Positions 33,119 through 40,697 of a stretch of 40,697 nucleotides of DNA are shown here, in pieces; position 1 is the stretch's first letter; each line of letters begins with the position of its first letter. The notes beneath the pieces are model-generated. The model did not search any database, was not told the origin of the DNA, and was given only the letters and a program-made list of their open reading frames with translations. The stretch lies in NCBI GenBank assembly GCA_013697005.1, contig JACCXM010000186.1:1-40697 (forward strand), given 5' to 3'. Made by a program: the position numbers and the translations under genes. Source of the DNA: Chloroflexia bacterium (lineage in GTDB: Bacteria > Chloroflexota > Chloroflexia > Thermomicrobiales > UBA6265).

Positions 33119-35095
33119 ATGCCTCGTGCTCCGCAGCGTGTTTTGGCGCCTCTTCCCGTAGCCTGGACCGCCACCGTGGGCCGGGTTTCGCTGGCGGTGC
33201 TTTTTGCTCTCGCCATGCTCGTCCCGGTCCTGGGACGGGCGATCCCCGCCGCCGCCCAGGCGAGCACCGTTTCGTTCAGTACGGCCGAGGCCGCACCCGC
33301 CGATTCGGTTGCCTACCTGGTGACGACCCTCAACGACGAGTCAGAGCAGTGGCGGCTGGCCGACGTGCTGATCGACCGGGCCGGTTTCGGTGATGCGCTT
33401 GACCAGGCGCGGGCCGAAGAGATGACGGACGAATCGGGCGAAGCCCTTCCCCTCGATGCCTTCCTGGGCGGCGAAATCGGGGTCGTCCTGGATGCAGCGG
33501 CCCTGGATACGCTCGCCGCGGAGTCGATGGGCGCGGCCGATCTCGAGGCCATGCTGGGATCGATGGGAATGGCCACCCCCGAGGCAGCGCCAGCCGCGCT
33601 GGCCGCGCAGGGATTCGCGGCGGTGCTCGATGCGCGCGCGCCGGACACGGCGTGGACCGGCATCCGGGACTCGATCGTCGATGGCGCTTTCGAGGAGTCA
33701 ACCTACGAAGGAACGCAGATTTATTTCAAGCCTGCCGCCGGACCTGACGAAGAGGGGATGGCCGCCGCCCGCGCCGGCGATCTGATTCTGATCGGTCTCA
33801 CGCCGATGGACCTGCATCCGATCATCGACACCGTGGACGGACGGAGCGAGGCAATTACGACGCTGCCCGAGTTCAGCACCGCGCGGGATGCCCTGCCGCA
33901 GGAATTTCTGATGTTCGGGTTCGCCAATAACGCCGCCGTGATGAACGCCGATCTGGGACCGTTCGCGATGGCCGCCGGCGACGACGCCGCGGCGTTTTCC
34001 GCGTTGACCATCTCCGCCAGCGAGCCGGGTTTTCGCATGGAGACCGTTGGGTTTGCCGCCGAGGGCGAGACATTGCCCGCGGGCGTCGCCAACTTTGAAT
34101 CCGATTTGGTCAATCTGGCGCCCGCCGAGACGCTCTTGTTCATGAGCGCGGCCGATCTCGGCGCCACCGGTGTGCTCGACGCGATTGGCGCCGGCGCCCT
34201 CGCGTTGGCGTTCGGCATGGGAGGTATGGGGGAGACGCCCGATCCCAGTGCCTCGGCGGAGGAGTTCATCGCCGGGCAGTACGAGGCCGCCGCGGCGCTG
34301 ATCGGGATCAATCTCCAGACCGATCTCTTCCAGCAGTTGTCGGGTGAATATGGCGCCTGGTTGGCCGCCGGTCCCGCAGGCGACAACGTGTCGGGGCTCT
34401 TTGCATCTGACGCGGCCGATCCCGAGGCGGTTTCCAACTCGCTTATGCAGCTTTCGTTCCTGATCCAGGGCGCCATGGGCGCTGAAGCGCCGCTGACGAC
34501 GCGGGAGGTCGATGGCGGTCAGATTTACGTCATCGAGCTTGGCGACGAGGCGGGGTCGACTTTCGAGTTTGGGGTTGCTGGCGACCGGTTCGTGCTGGGC
34601 AGTGGCGATGCCATCGATCGCCTGGCCGGGACGGGCGAGGGCTCGCTGGCTGACGATACCCTGTTCCAGTCCGTGATGGACACGTTGCCGGTCGAGCGCA
34701 GCGGTCTGTTCTACATCGACCTCGAACAAGCGATTCCGTTGGGTGAGGTCGCGGCGGAACAGTCCGGCGATCTCGCACTCGGTGGTTTCGACACCGCGCC
34801 GGATGCGAGTGAGAGCTGCGGGACCTACGCCACCCAGGAGGAAGCGCAGACGGCGTACGACGCGGCTGAATCTGGTACGTTCGATCTCGACCAGGACTTT
34901 GACGGCCAGGTGTGCGAGGACTTCTTCGTCAGCGCCGAGACGCCTGCCGCGGGCACCGACGATGCGGCATCGGCCATGGACGCCACCGAGGTGCTCGCCG
35001 ACGTCGATTACTCCGCGATCAAGGCGTTCGGTCTCGCGGCTTATGAGGACGGTGGGCTGCAACGCTCGTCGTCGATTCTGTACATCTCGGAATAG
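33119..35095 (+). CDS. Secreted DUF3352-like protein with Excalibur-like calcium-binding motif
   Basis: A 658-residue exported protein. The signal peptide (VGRVSLAVLFALAMLVPVLGRAIPAAAQA) leads into a DUF3352-type repeat architecture. It starts AAPADSVAYLVTTLNDESEQWRLA and continues with long Ala/Asp/Glu-rich alpha/beta segments; the family's function is unknown. Near the C-terminus, residues 567-602 (CGTYATQEEAQTAYD...DLDQDFDGQVCEDFF) resemble an Excalibur domain, with paired cysteines C567/C599 and an EF-hand-like DxDxDG-type loop, here DQDFDG. The protein ends in SSSILYIS, as does its neighbour. ATG 33119 has only a weak ribosome-binding site; ATG 33071 would add 16 residues. It is adjacent to and homologous with the next gene, a tandem duplication. 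It is very acidic. Confidence 0.78.
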   Translation: MPRAPQRVLAPLPVAWTATVGRVSLAVLFALAMLVPVLGRAIPAAAQASTVSFSTAEAAPADSVAYLVTTLNDESEQWRLADVLIDRAGFGDALDQARAEEMTDESGEALPLDAFLGGEIGVVLDAAALDTLAAESMGAADLEAMLGSMGMATPEAAPAALAAQGFAAVLDARAPDTAWTGIRDSIVDGAFEESTYEGTQIYFKPAAGPDEEGMAAARAGDLILIGLTPMDLHPIIDTVDGRSEAITTLPEFSTARDALPQEFLMFGFANNAAVMNADLGPFAMAAGDDAAAFSALTISASEPGFRMETVGFAAEGETLPAGVANFESDLVNLAPAETLLFMSAADLGATGVLDAIGAGALALAFGMGGMGETPDPSASAEEFIAGQYEAAAALIGINLQTDLFQQLSGEYGAWLAAGPAGDNVSGLFASDAADPEAVSNSLMQLSFLIQGAMGAEAPLTTREVDGGQIYVIELGDEAGSTFEFGVAGDRFVLGSGDAIDRLAGTGEGSLADDTLFQSVMDTLPVERSGLFYIDLEQAIPLGEVAAEQSGDLALGGFDTAPDASESCGTYATQEEAQTAYDAAESGTFDLDQDFDGQVCEDFFVSAETPAAGTDDAASAMDATEVLADVDYSAIKAFGLAAYEDGGLQRSSSILYISE

Positions 35096-35135
35096 CGAGT
35101 CGTTTTCGATCGCGGCGAGCGAAAGCCGCACAGTG

Positions 35136-35162
35136 AGGGCGCCCGGCTCAGCCGGGCGCCCT
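35136..35162. terminator. Strong GC-rich hairpin terminator
   Basis: AGGGCGCCCGGC (35136-35147) is perfectly inverted as GCCGGGCGCCCT (35151-35162) around a 3-base loop, 40 bases after the first DUF3352-like gene. Only a short T-poor tail follows, so termination may need a factor. It separates the two paralogues into distinct transcripts. Confidence 0.65.
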
Positions 35163-35316
35163 TGCTGCGTCCTCGGGAATGACACAGTTTCACTCGTTTC
35201 CGGCACGGATCATGACACAATATCCGCACGCCGTTCTGGAACCGAAGCGGACAATTGATCGTCCTGTTCTGAGACCGTTGAGTATCGTACGTGACCCGCG
35301 AACTGGAGAAATCGAG

Positions 35317-37212
35317 ATGAATCTGACCCGGGGATGGACGCGCGCAATGTGGCGGTCGTTGACGGCAGTGGCGCTGGTGACTGGTTTCGGCGCGCCGCTC
35401 GTATCGGTTGCAGGCATCGCCGCCCAGGAGTCGCTGCCAGGCACCGCCGCGGCGGCGCCGGAAAACGCCGTGCTTTTTCACGTGGCGGATCTCGACCGGG
35501 ATAGCGCGCAGTGGCAACAGAGCGAGGAGCTGTTGACGCGCGTCGGTGTCCCTGACGCGCTCGATCTCTGGGAAGCAGCGATCCTGGCGGAAGGCGAAGC
35601 TAGTGGAGACTTCAGCCAAGCCGACCTCGACGCGCTGCTTGGCGGCGAGATGGCCGTTGTTGTCTTGCCCGCCGCCGTAGAGCTGATCGCAACGATGACG
35701 ATGGAAGGTCTCGACAGCGACACGTCGTTCCGCGCCGAAGACGCAACGCCAACGGCCGCGGGTGATGCGCCATTCGGTGTCGTGGGAATCCTGCTGCCAG
35801 GTGACTTCGACGCCGCCTGGGAATATGTGGAAGGTCAAGTGGCTGATCTGGCCGCGTCACGAGACGTAGCAGTCGCGGAGTCTACGTACGGCGAGGCCGA
35901 GGTGCTCATGGTCCCGGCCGGAGCTGAGACAGATCAATCCGGAATGGATGCCGAGATCGCCATGGATGAGTGGATGGGCGGTCACGCTATGGATGGCTCA
36001 GGCGGCTTCGTCACGGCCGCGGCCGACGGTTTCATTTTGGTCGGGGGCACCGAGGCCGATGTCATGGGTAGCCTTGACGTCATCGCCGGGACCGCGGGCT
36101 CGCTGGCGGATTCCGCCGCGGCGCGGGCCGTCGCGGCCGAGCTTCCGGCGGATGCGCTGTCGTTTACGTACATCGATGGTGGAGGCATTCTGGGCGCGTT
36201 GGACCCGGAGGCCATCGCCATGCTGCAGAGCCTGTTGATGGAGGTGCCCGTCGAAGCGTTGAACAGTCAGGCGGGCATCGCCATCAGTGCCGACGCGCCA
36301 GGTTTCCGCTTCGACACCGTGACCATTCTCAACGACGCGGTCGATCTCGCCGCGATCACCGTTGCCAACGACCCCACGGTTGCGGCAGCGGCGGAGCGCG
36401 CGCCGGCGGGAACCTTTCTCTTTCAGGCGGGCCGGATACCGGAGAGCTCGTTCCAGGGTCTGCCCTTCGCGCTGGCGCAAGCGGTCAATGGCGATGACAT
36501 CAGTGGCGGCGAGCAAGCCACGATGATGTTTCCGACGGAAGAGGAGATGGCGGCCGAGATCGCGACTGCCGCGGCCACGCTCGAGTTCAACCCAGAGACC
36601 GATCTCTTCGATCTGCTTGGCGACGAGTTCATCGCGTTCTCGTCGTTCCCCAGCATCGGCTTCGAGGATTTCGGGGTCGATGCCGTCGCCGCAATCACCA
36701 CCACCGATCCTGACGCGTTGGCAGAGACGGCACGCAAGACCGCCGCCTGGATCGACCGCGCTGAGTCAAGTGTCGATATTGCGACGCGCAGCGCCGGCGA
36801 AGAGACGGTCTACGTCGTGACCGACAGCGAGATGGAGGGAGCTCCTGGCGTCGAGTTCGGCGTGGTCGGGGATCAGGCGGTAATCGGCATCGGCGGGGGA
36901 GTCGATCAACTCGTCACCACCCCGGCGGATGCGCTTGCCGCCGACAGCCAGTTCCAGACGGTGATGGGATTGCTGCCCGCGGAGTATTACCAGATCGGTT
37001 ACGTCGATATTGGCCAGGCCATCGACCCATTGCTGATGGTGATCGGAGCGATGGGCATGATGGATGGCGCGGAGGACCCAGACGCGGCGGTCGCCACACC
37101 GGTGACCGCGAGCGGCGATCCCGGAAACATTCGCGCCCTCGGCGCCATCGCCTACCAGCAGGACAACGTGATGGGCGCCAGCGCGATCCTGTACATCGCG
37201 GACGGCGGGTGA
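35317..37212 (+). CDS. Secreted DUF3352-like protein, second paralogue
   Basis: A 631-residue exported paralogue of the preceding protein. It shares the lead-in AAAPENAVLFHVADLDRDSAQWQQSEELL, the DxLLGGEMAVVVL strand (compare DAFLGGEIGVVLD), the central NPETDLFDLLGDEFIAF block, EFGVVGDQAVIGIG and the terminal ASAILYIADGG. The signal peptide is carried by SLTAVALVTGFGAPLVSVAGIAAQE. It lacks the Excalibur-like motif. ATG 35317 has GGAG eight bases upstream; the frame is open back to 35179, but the extra residues come from the promoter region. The family has no known activity. Pairwise presence and strong acidity suggest a surface or calcium-linked role, which is inference. Confidence 0.8.
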   Translation: MNLTRGWTRAMWRSLTAVALVTGFGAPLVSVAGIAAQESLPGTAAAAPENAVLFHVADLDRDSAQWQQSEELLTRVGVPDALDLWEAAILAEGEASGDFSQADLDALLGGEMAVVVLPAAVELIATMTMEGLDSDTSFRAEDATPTAAGDAPFGVVGILLPGDFDAAWEYVEGQVADLAASRDVAVAESTYGEAEVLMVPAGAETDQSGMDAEIAMDEWMGGHAMDGSGGFVTAAADGFILVGGTEADVMGSLDVIAGTAGSLADSAAARAVAAELPADALSFTYIDGGGILGALDPEAIAMLQSLLMEVPVEALNSQAGIAISADAPGFRFDTVTILNDAVDLAAITVANDPTVAAAAERAPAGTFLFQAGRIPESSFQGLPFALAQAVNGDDISGGEQATMMFPTEEEMAAEIATAAATLEFNPETDLFDLLGDEFIAFSSFPSIGFEDFGVDAVAAITTTDPDALAETARKTAAWIDRAESSVDIATRSAGEETVYVVTDSEMEGAPGVEFGVVGDQAVIGIGGGVDQLVTTPADALAADSQFQTVMGLLPAEYYQIGYVDIGQAIDPLLMVIGAMGMMDGAEDPDAAVATPVTASGDPGNIRALGAIAYQQDNVMGASAILYIADGG

Positions 37213-37218
37213 AACGAA

Positions 37219-37301
37219 GGTGATAGGGTGATTGGGTGATAGGAGTTGCTTGCTGAGGGTCGATGGGCTTCCGTGAAATCGTCGCCAATCACCCCATCAC
37301 C
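37219..37301. repeat. GGTGATWG octad repeats with inverted copies
   Basis: Three 8-base units GGTGATAG, GGTGATTG, GGTGATAG (37219-37242) follow directly after the second DUF3352-like gene. Two inverted units CAATCACC and CCATCACC lie at 37286-37301. The two halves can pair in RNA and lie in the 202-base gap before the peptide-binding protein gene. The unit length differs from the 7-base family. Confidence 0.65.
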
Positions 37302-37414
37302 CACGTAACCGGCGCGGGGTGCTGGTCGTTGTTGAGCGGGAACAGGGAAGGTTGGCCGTGGCGACAGGGGCGCGGCTATCCTTCGGCGCGGCCCGTGAAA
37401 AGGAGAACGACGAC

Positions 37415-39235
37415 ATGATAGATCCCCGGCTGGAGCAAGGTTTGTCACCGCGCGAGCGGTTCGAGCTCGATCGGCTGTGGCAGGCACTGCGAGCCGGTTC
37501 CGCGCACGGTTCCCGGCGCGACATGCTGCGTTGGTCGGCGTTGGCCGCGGGAGCGGTGGCGACGGCGCGGTACGGCATCGCTGCGGCGGCGCCAGTGCGA
37601 GCGCCATTGTCGCTGCGCCAGGACGCGCCGATCACCGAGGGCGCCGAGATTTCGGTGCCGTTCGATGCGTTCGGGCAACCGATCACGCTCGATCCTCACC
37701 GCTCTGCCGACTATGGCGGATTCTGGGTCATGTATCCGAACGTCTGGGGTGGGTTCCTGCGCTACGACGAGCTCGGCCGCATCGCGCTCGATCTCGCCGA
37801 GCAAGTGGTGCGCTCGCAGGATGGACTGCGCTACACCTTCACCATTCGCGAGGGCGCGATGTACGCCAGCGGCAACCCGGTGGTGGCCGACGACTTCATT
37901 GCCTCCTGGACGCGCGCGCTCGATCCGGCAAACCTCTCGCCGATGGTCGCCTTCATGCAACCACTGCGCGGATTCGATGCCTGGATCGCTGGCGAGGCGG
38001 ATGCGGAGCTCGGATTCCGCGCCGAGGACGAGCGCACTGTCATCGTCGAGCTGACCGATCCCGTGACCTATTTTCCGTCCTTCCTGGCGGCGTTCGTCTG
38101 GGCCGTGGTCGACCCCGCGGTGATCGAGGCATCGGGGCAGGAAAACTTCGTTCTCAACGGCGCCGGGACCGGCCCCTGGCAGTTCACGGAGTACGAGCGG
38201 GATACGCGGTTCGTGATGGAACCCAACCCAAATTACTACGACCCGCTCTCGCCGTCTCTCGTCCGCATAACCTGGCCGGTGTTCAATGGACCGGACGCGG
38301 CCCAGTCGGCGCTCGATCTGTATCGCGATGAGAATGCGGCTTCGGCGGATGTCCCGCTGTCACTCCTCGCGGACGTGGACGGCGATCCCGCGCTGGCCGC
38401 GGAGCTGCGGCGACTGGATACATCGCAAGCGACGATCCGCTCATTGGCGATGGATTTCCGGCAACCTCCATTCGATGACGTGCGGGTGCGGCGAGCGTTT
38501 GGTCTGGCGTTCGATCGCGAGCGATACGCAGAAATCTATGCGGACACCTGGACCCCGGCGACGGTCTTCACGCCGCCAATCGTGAACGAGCTGAGCGGCT
38601 ATCAGCCGCCGGAAGGTTTCCCGTTCGATCCGGAGCAGGCGCGCGCACTGCTGGCCGAGGCCGGCTATGCCAATGGCGAAGGACTGCCGGACATCATCTT
38701 CTACCACCCATCGGGCGACAGTGATGCCGAGTTGGAACGGGTGACGGCCGTGTTGCAGATGCTCGGCGAGAATCTCGGAGTCACCATCGGGCTCGACACC
38801 GCCCGGTCGCAGACGGAAATCAACGAGACGATCATCGATACCGGCGGTCTGCAGATCGGTATCATGTGGTGGCAAACAATCACCGACACCGCGTTCCTGC
38901 TCAGCGACGTGTTCCGTCCCGATTCGCCGTTCATGGACGGAGTGTTCAACTGGTCGCCGGATCTTGAGCCACTGGGCGGTGATCCAGGAGCGGCGGCCGC
39001 TTCGTTCACCGAATTGGTGGCCCAGGCCGATATCGAGCTGGATGCGGCGACGCGCAACGATCTCTACCAGCAGGCGGAAGCGCTGGTGCTGGAGAACGCG
39101 GTTTACGTGCCGATCGCGAACTGGGTTCCCATGTTCGTGCAGAAACCATGGCTGCAAGGAACCCGGCAGGGACCGTGGACCGGGCGGCTGCCGATTCTGT
39201 TCGATCAGAACGTGGTGGTGGTGGACGGAGGGTGA
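37415..39235 (+). CDS. ABC transporter substrate-binding protein, family 5 (OppA/DppA-like, Tat-exported)
   Basis: A 606-residue solute-binding protein of the peptide/nickel family 5 type. The N-terminus has a long leader, then a twin-arginine motif SRRDMLRWSALAAGAVA (R34-R35), so Tat export is likely. Mature-region landmarks are TLDPHRSADYG, WGGFLRYDELGRIALDLAEQVV, YTFTIREGAMYASGNPVVADDF, GTGPWQFTEYERDTRFVMEPNPNYYD, and VRRAFGLAFDRERYAEIY. These are the expected order for peptide binders; the ligand is unknown. ATG 37415 has AAGGAG about nine bases upstream. No permease or ATPase genes are next to it, so it is an orphan binder or uses a transporter encoded elsewhere. Its 3' end overlaps the convergent DUF72 gene by 31 bases. 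Confidence 0.92.
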   Translation: MIDPRLEQGLSPRERFELDRLWQALRAGSAHGSRRDMLRWSALAAGAVATARYGIAAAAPVRAPLSLRQDAPITEGAEISVPFDAFGQPITLDPHRSADYGGFWVMYPNVWGGFLRYDELGRIALDLAEQVVRSQDGLRYTFTIREGAMYASGNPVVADDFIASWTRALDPANLSPMVAFMQPLRGFDAWIAGEADAELGFRAEDERTVIVELTDPVTYFPSFLAAFVWAVVDPAVIEASGQENFVLNGAGTGPWQFTEYERDTRFVMEPNPNYYDPLSPSLVRITWPVFNGPDAAQSALDLYRDENAASADVPLSLLADVDGDPALAAELRRLDTSQATIRSLAMDFRQPPFDDVRVRRAFGLAFDRERYAEIYADTWTPATVFTPPIVNELSGYQPPEGFPFDPEQARALLAEAGYANGEGLPDIIFYHPSGDSDAELERVTAVLQMLGENLGVTIGLDTARSQTEINETIIDTGGLQIGIMWWQTITDTAFLLSDVFRPDSPFMDGVFNWSPDLEPLGGDPGAAAASFTELVAQADIELDAATRNDLYQQAEALVLENAVYVPIANWVPMFVQKPWLQGTRQGPWTGRLPILFDQNVVVVDGG

Positions 39236-40128
39236 TCGTCATCCTCGTCAAACAGACGTGGTTGCTCAGGTGGCAGTTCGGGTGCGTCGCCGGGCGCGAT
39301 TCCAAGGAGCTTGCCTAGGGCCAGCGCGTTGCGGGTGCCGGCCCCTTTGGCGTTGTTGTTGAAGAGGATGTGGACTGCTTCGGCCTCGCGCGCGAGGTTC
39401 CGGGCGATTTCAGCCCATTCGTCGAGTTCTTCCGCGCCGTAATCGTAATCATAGCGGTCGCCGCTATCTCCGGCGCGGTACCAAGCATCGGCGTTGCGGC
39501 CGTGCAGACGAATGTAGGCCAAACCGGGATTGGTGACGGCTGGGAGCGGTGGGACGGTGTCGTGCGGAATTTGCGGCTCGTCGGCGACCGCGTAGGCGAG
39601 TCCCAGCGCGGTGAGCAGGGAGAATGTTGCCTCCGCGCTGTTCGGCGCGAGCCAGGAATGGTTCCGAAACTCGACGATTGTCAGATCGTCTCGCATCGCC
39701 TCGGCGACCCGTCCCAGATAGGTACGCGTCGAGGGGGAGTTGGTAAACCGGGGTGGGAACTGGAAGAGCACGCCTCCCAACTGCCTGGTTTCCCGCAGCG
39801 GCGCGTATGAAGCGCAGAAGGCGGCGAAGGCGTCGGCGGGCGGCGGTTCCCGAAAGTGGGTGAGGTCGCCGAACGCTTTGACATCGAACGCGAAATCCGC
39901 AGGCGTGATCGCGATCCAGTTCTCATAGGTATGGGGCGGCACGAGACGATAAAAGGAGACATTGACTTCGACCACCGAGAAAAAGCGCGCGAACCAGGCG
40001 AGTTTTTCGGTTGACTTCACCCCGGACGGATAAAACCCAGGAAGGGTGCCCCAGGAACTGATACCGATCCGGAATTGCCCGGAGGGCTCCGCGGCCCCGG
40101 TCACGGCATGCGGACCGGGCGCATGCAC
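39205..40128 (-). CDS. DUF72 family protein
   Basis: A 307-residue DUF72 protein (YecE-like TIM-barrel family of uncertain function). Its landmarks are present: FRIGISSWG...FYP, KLAWFARFFSVVEVNVSFYRLVP, WIAITPADFAFDVKAFGDLTH, LGGVLFQFPPRF, VEFRNHSW, YIRLHGRNADAWYR, and the C-terminal VHILFNNNAKGAGTRNALAL. I chose the GTG at 40128, one base after the stop of the upstream minus-strand gene, which implies co-translation; the frame beyond it runs through that gene in another frame. The acidic tail DEDDDHPP follows the domain. The stop lies inside the end of the convergent binding-protein gene. No reaction is established for the family. Confidence 0.9.
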   Translation of the reverse strand: MHAPGPHAVTGAAEPSGQFRIGISSWGTLPGFYPSGVKSTEKLAWFARFFSVVEVNVSFYRLVPPHTYENWIAITPADFAFDVKAFGDLTHFREPPPADAFAAFCASYAPLRETRQLGGVLFQFPPRFTNSPSTRTYLGRVAEAMRDDLTIVEFRNHSWLAPNSAEATFSLLTALGLAYAVADEPQIPHDTVPPLPAVTNPGLAYIRLHGRNADAWYRAGDSGDRYDYDYGAEELDEWAEIARNLAREAEAVHILFNNNAKGAGTRNALALGKLLGIAPGDAPELPPEQPRLFDEDDDHPPSTTTTF

Positions 40129-40129
40129 A

Positions 40130-40697
40130 CTACGGCGCCACCTTCGTGGTAGCGAGCAAACTCTTCCAGCGGCGGTCCATGCCGTTCTCGCTGACGCCGA
40201 AGAAGATGCGGGGGTCGCCGTCGCCGCGATAGACCAGGTCATAGCGGCGATCACCGGACCGCTGCCGGTACGACCGCCAGAGACCGTAATCGCCGTCCCA
40301 GCGGACGCCCGAATCATCGAGAGCGCCTTTTTCGCGTTGCGCGATCGCGGCGCGCCACAGGCGGCGGTCGGTGTACTTGGTGACGTTATGGATGAGTTTG
40401 TGATAGCGCAGATCGCGCAGGGTGTAATACCGGACGCCGTCTTGCTCGAATGCGTCGAGGACCTCGATACCGGTCGTCGGCGCGACTGGATCGACGCCGT
40501 CCGGTTCTTCATAGGATTCGAGGAGGTCAGGGGGTGGCGCGGCCGTCGTCATGATGGGCGCAGCGGCAACGCCGTTGCCATTGGGTTTGAGCGCGTTGGG
40601 TTGCGTGCTGGCGGCACGGGATGGCGCCTTCGCCCGGCCCCGCGGGGCGGGCGAGATCGCGTTTACGACCGGCGCGGGGTCCCCGGCGGTGCTGGCG
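40130..40697 (-). CDS. Unrecognised protein, probably N-terminally cut by the window edge
   Basis: The frame read from the right edge (first full codon at 40696) has no stop down to TAG at 40130-40132, giving at least 188 residues. The edge-proximal part is Pro/Ala/Asn-rich like a linker (SPAPRGRAKAPSRAASTQPN). From about ATG 40552 a compact domain of 140 residues follows, with GVRYYTLRDLRYHKLIHNV, RRLWRAAIAQREKG and WRSYRQRSGDRRYDLVYRG. It is basic and aromatic-rich, which would suit nucleic-acid binding, but I recognise no family. If ATG 40552 is the true start the protein is complete at 140 residues; the continued open, linker-like frame makes a longer gene more likely. It is translated just ahead of the DUF72 gene. 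Confidence 0.6.
   Translation of the reverse strand, partial: ASTAGDPAPVVNAISPAPRGRAKAPSRAASTQPNALKPNGNGVAAAPIMTTAAPPPDLLESYEEPDGVDPVAPTTGIEVLDAFEQDGVRYYTLRDLRYHKLIHNVTKYTDRRLWRAAIAQREKGALDDSGVRWDGDYGLWRSYRQRSGDRRYDLVYRGDGDPRIFFGVSENGMDRRWKSLLATTKVAP

Noticed and set aside
1-40697. tRNA, rRNA or mobile-element genes
   Set aside because: I looked for tRNA arms, rRNA-like conserved stretches, transposase motifs and integrases by eye and found none. A covariance scan would be the decisive check.

Overview
The window looks like chromosomal DNA of a GC-rich bacterium, most plausibly of the Thermomicrobia/Sphaerobacter branch of the Chloroflexota. This rests on the base composition, the HspR-ClpB pair, Tat-exported substrate-binding proteins, two DUF3352-type secreted proteins and an archaeal-looking NurA-HerA-Mre11-Rad50 operon. 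The taxonomic guess is inference. I see no rRNA, tRNA, CRISPR array, transposase or phage gene. Genes are tightly packed, with no gene-free stretch above 300 bases.

Left part (1-13280). An enolase-superfamily sugar-acid enzyme lies divergent to a complete sugar ABC importer (Tat-exported binding protein, duplicated ATPase, two permeases) followed by a small methyltransferase. Together these look like an import-and-catabolism locus for a sugar or sugar acid. Next come housekeeping genes: a RocA-type glutamate semialdehyde dehydrogenase and a VOC protein (minus), uracil phosphoribosyltransferase (plus), argininosuccinate lyase translationally coupled to an ElaA-like acetyltransferase (minus), and an NAD-dependent epimerase (plus).

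Centre (13374-25514). After a secreted SH3/polysaccharide-deacetylase-like protein with degenerate catalytic motifs comes the most interesting segment, 14397-21854: NurA-like nuclease, HerA-like translocase, Mre11/SbcD and Rad50/SbcC. The last three are joined by short gaps or start/stop overlaps. A LexA-like palindrome (GAAC-N4-GTTC) stands 62 bases before the first start codon. In archaea these four proteins resect DNA double-strand breaks, so the segment reads as a self-contained, possibly damage-inducible end-resection operon. It is followed by an amidinotransferase-type enzyme, a small unknown protein, an M42 aminopeptidase and a membrane-anchored discoidin-like protein, again with overlapping starts.

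Right part (25633-40697). This holds a large NB-ARC/TPR/LuxR regulator, DedA and glycerophosphodiester phosphodiesterase genes (minus), and hspR-clpB behind a strong promoter overlapped by a HAIR-like operator. A 46-residue membrane protein follows, then two tandem DUF3352-like exported proteins (the first carrying an Excalibur-like motif), a Tat-exported family-5 peptide-binding protein, and a DUF72 gene with an unrecognised gene running off the right edge.

Two families of dispersed small repeats recur at gene junctions: hairpins with a CCCTCTCCC/GGGAGAGGG core, and tandem 7-base units related to GGAGTCG. The 7-base arrays are read into protein in at least two genes (the SbcD and acetyltransferase N-termini) and probably in the tail of the sugar ATPase.
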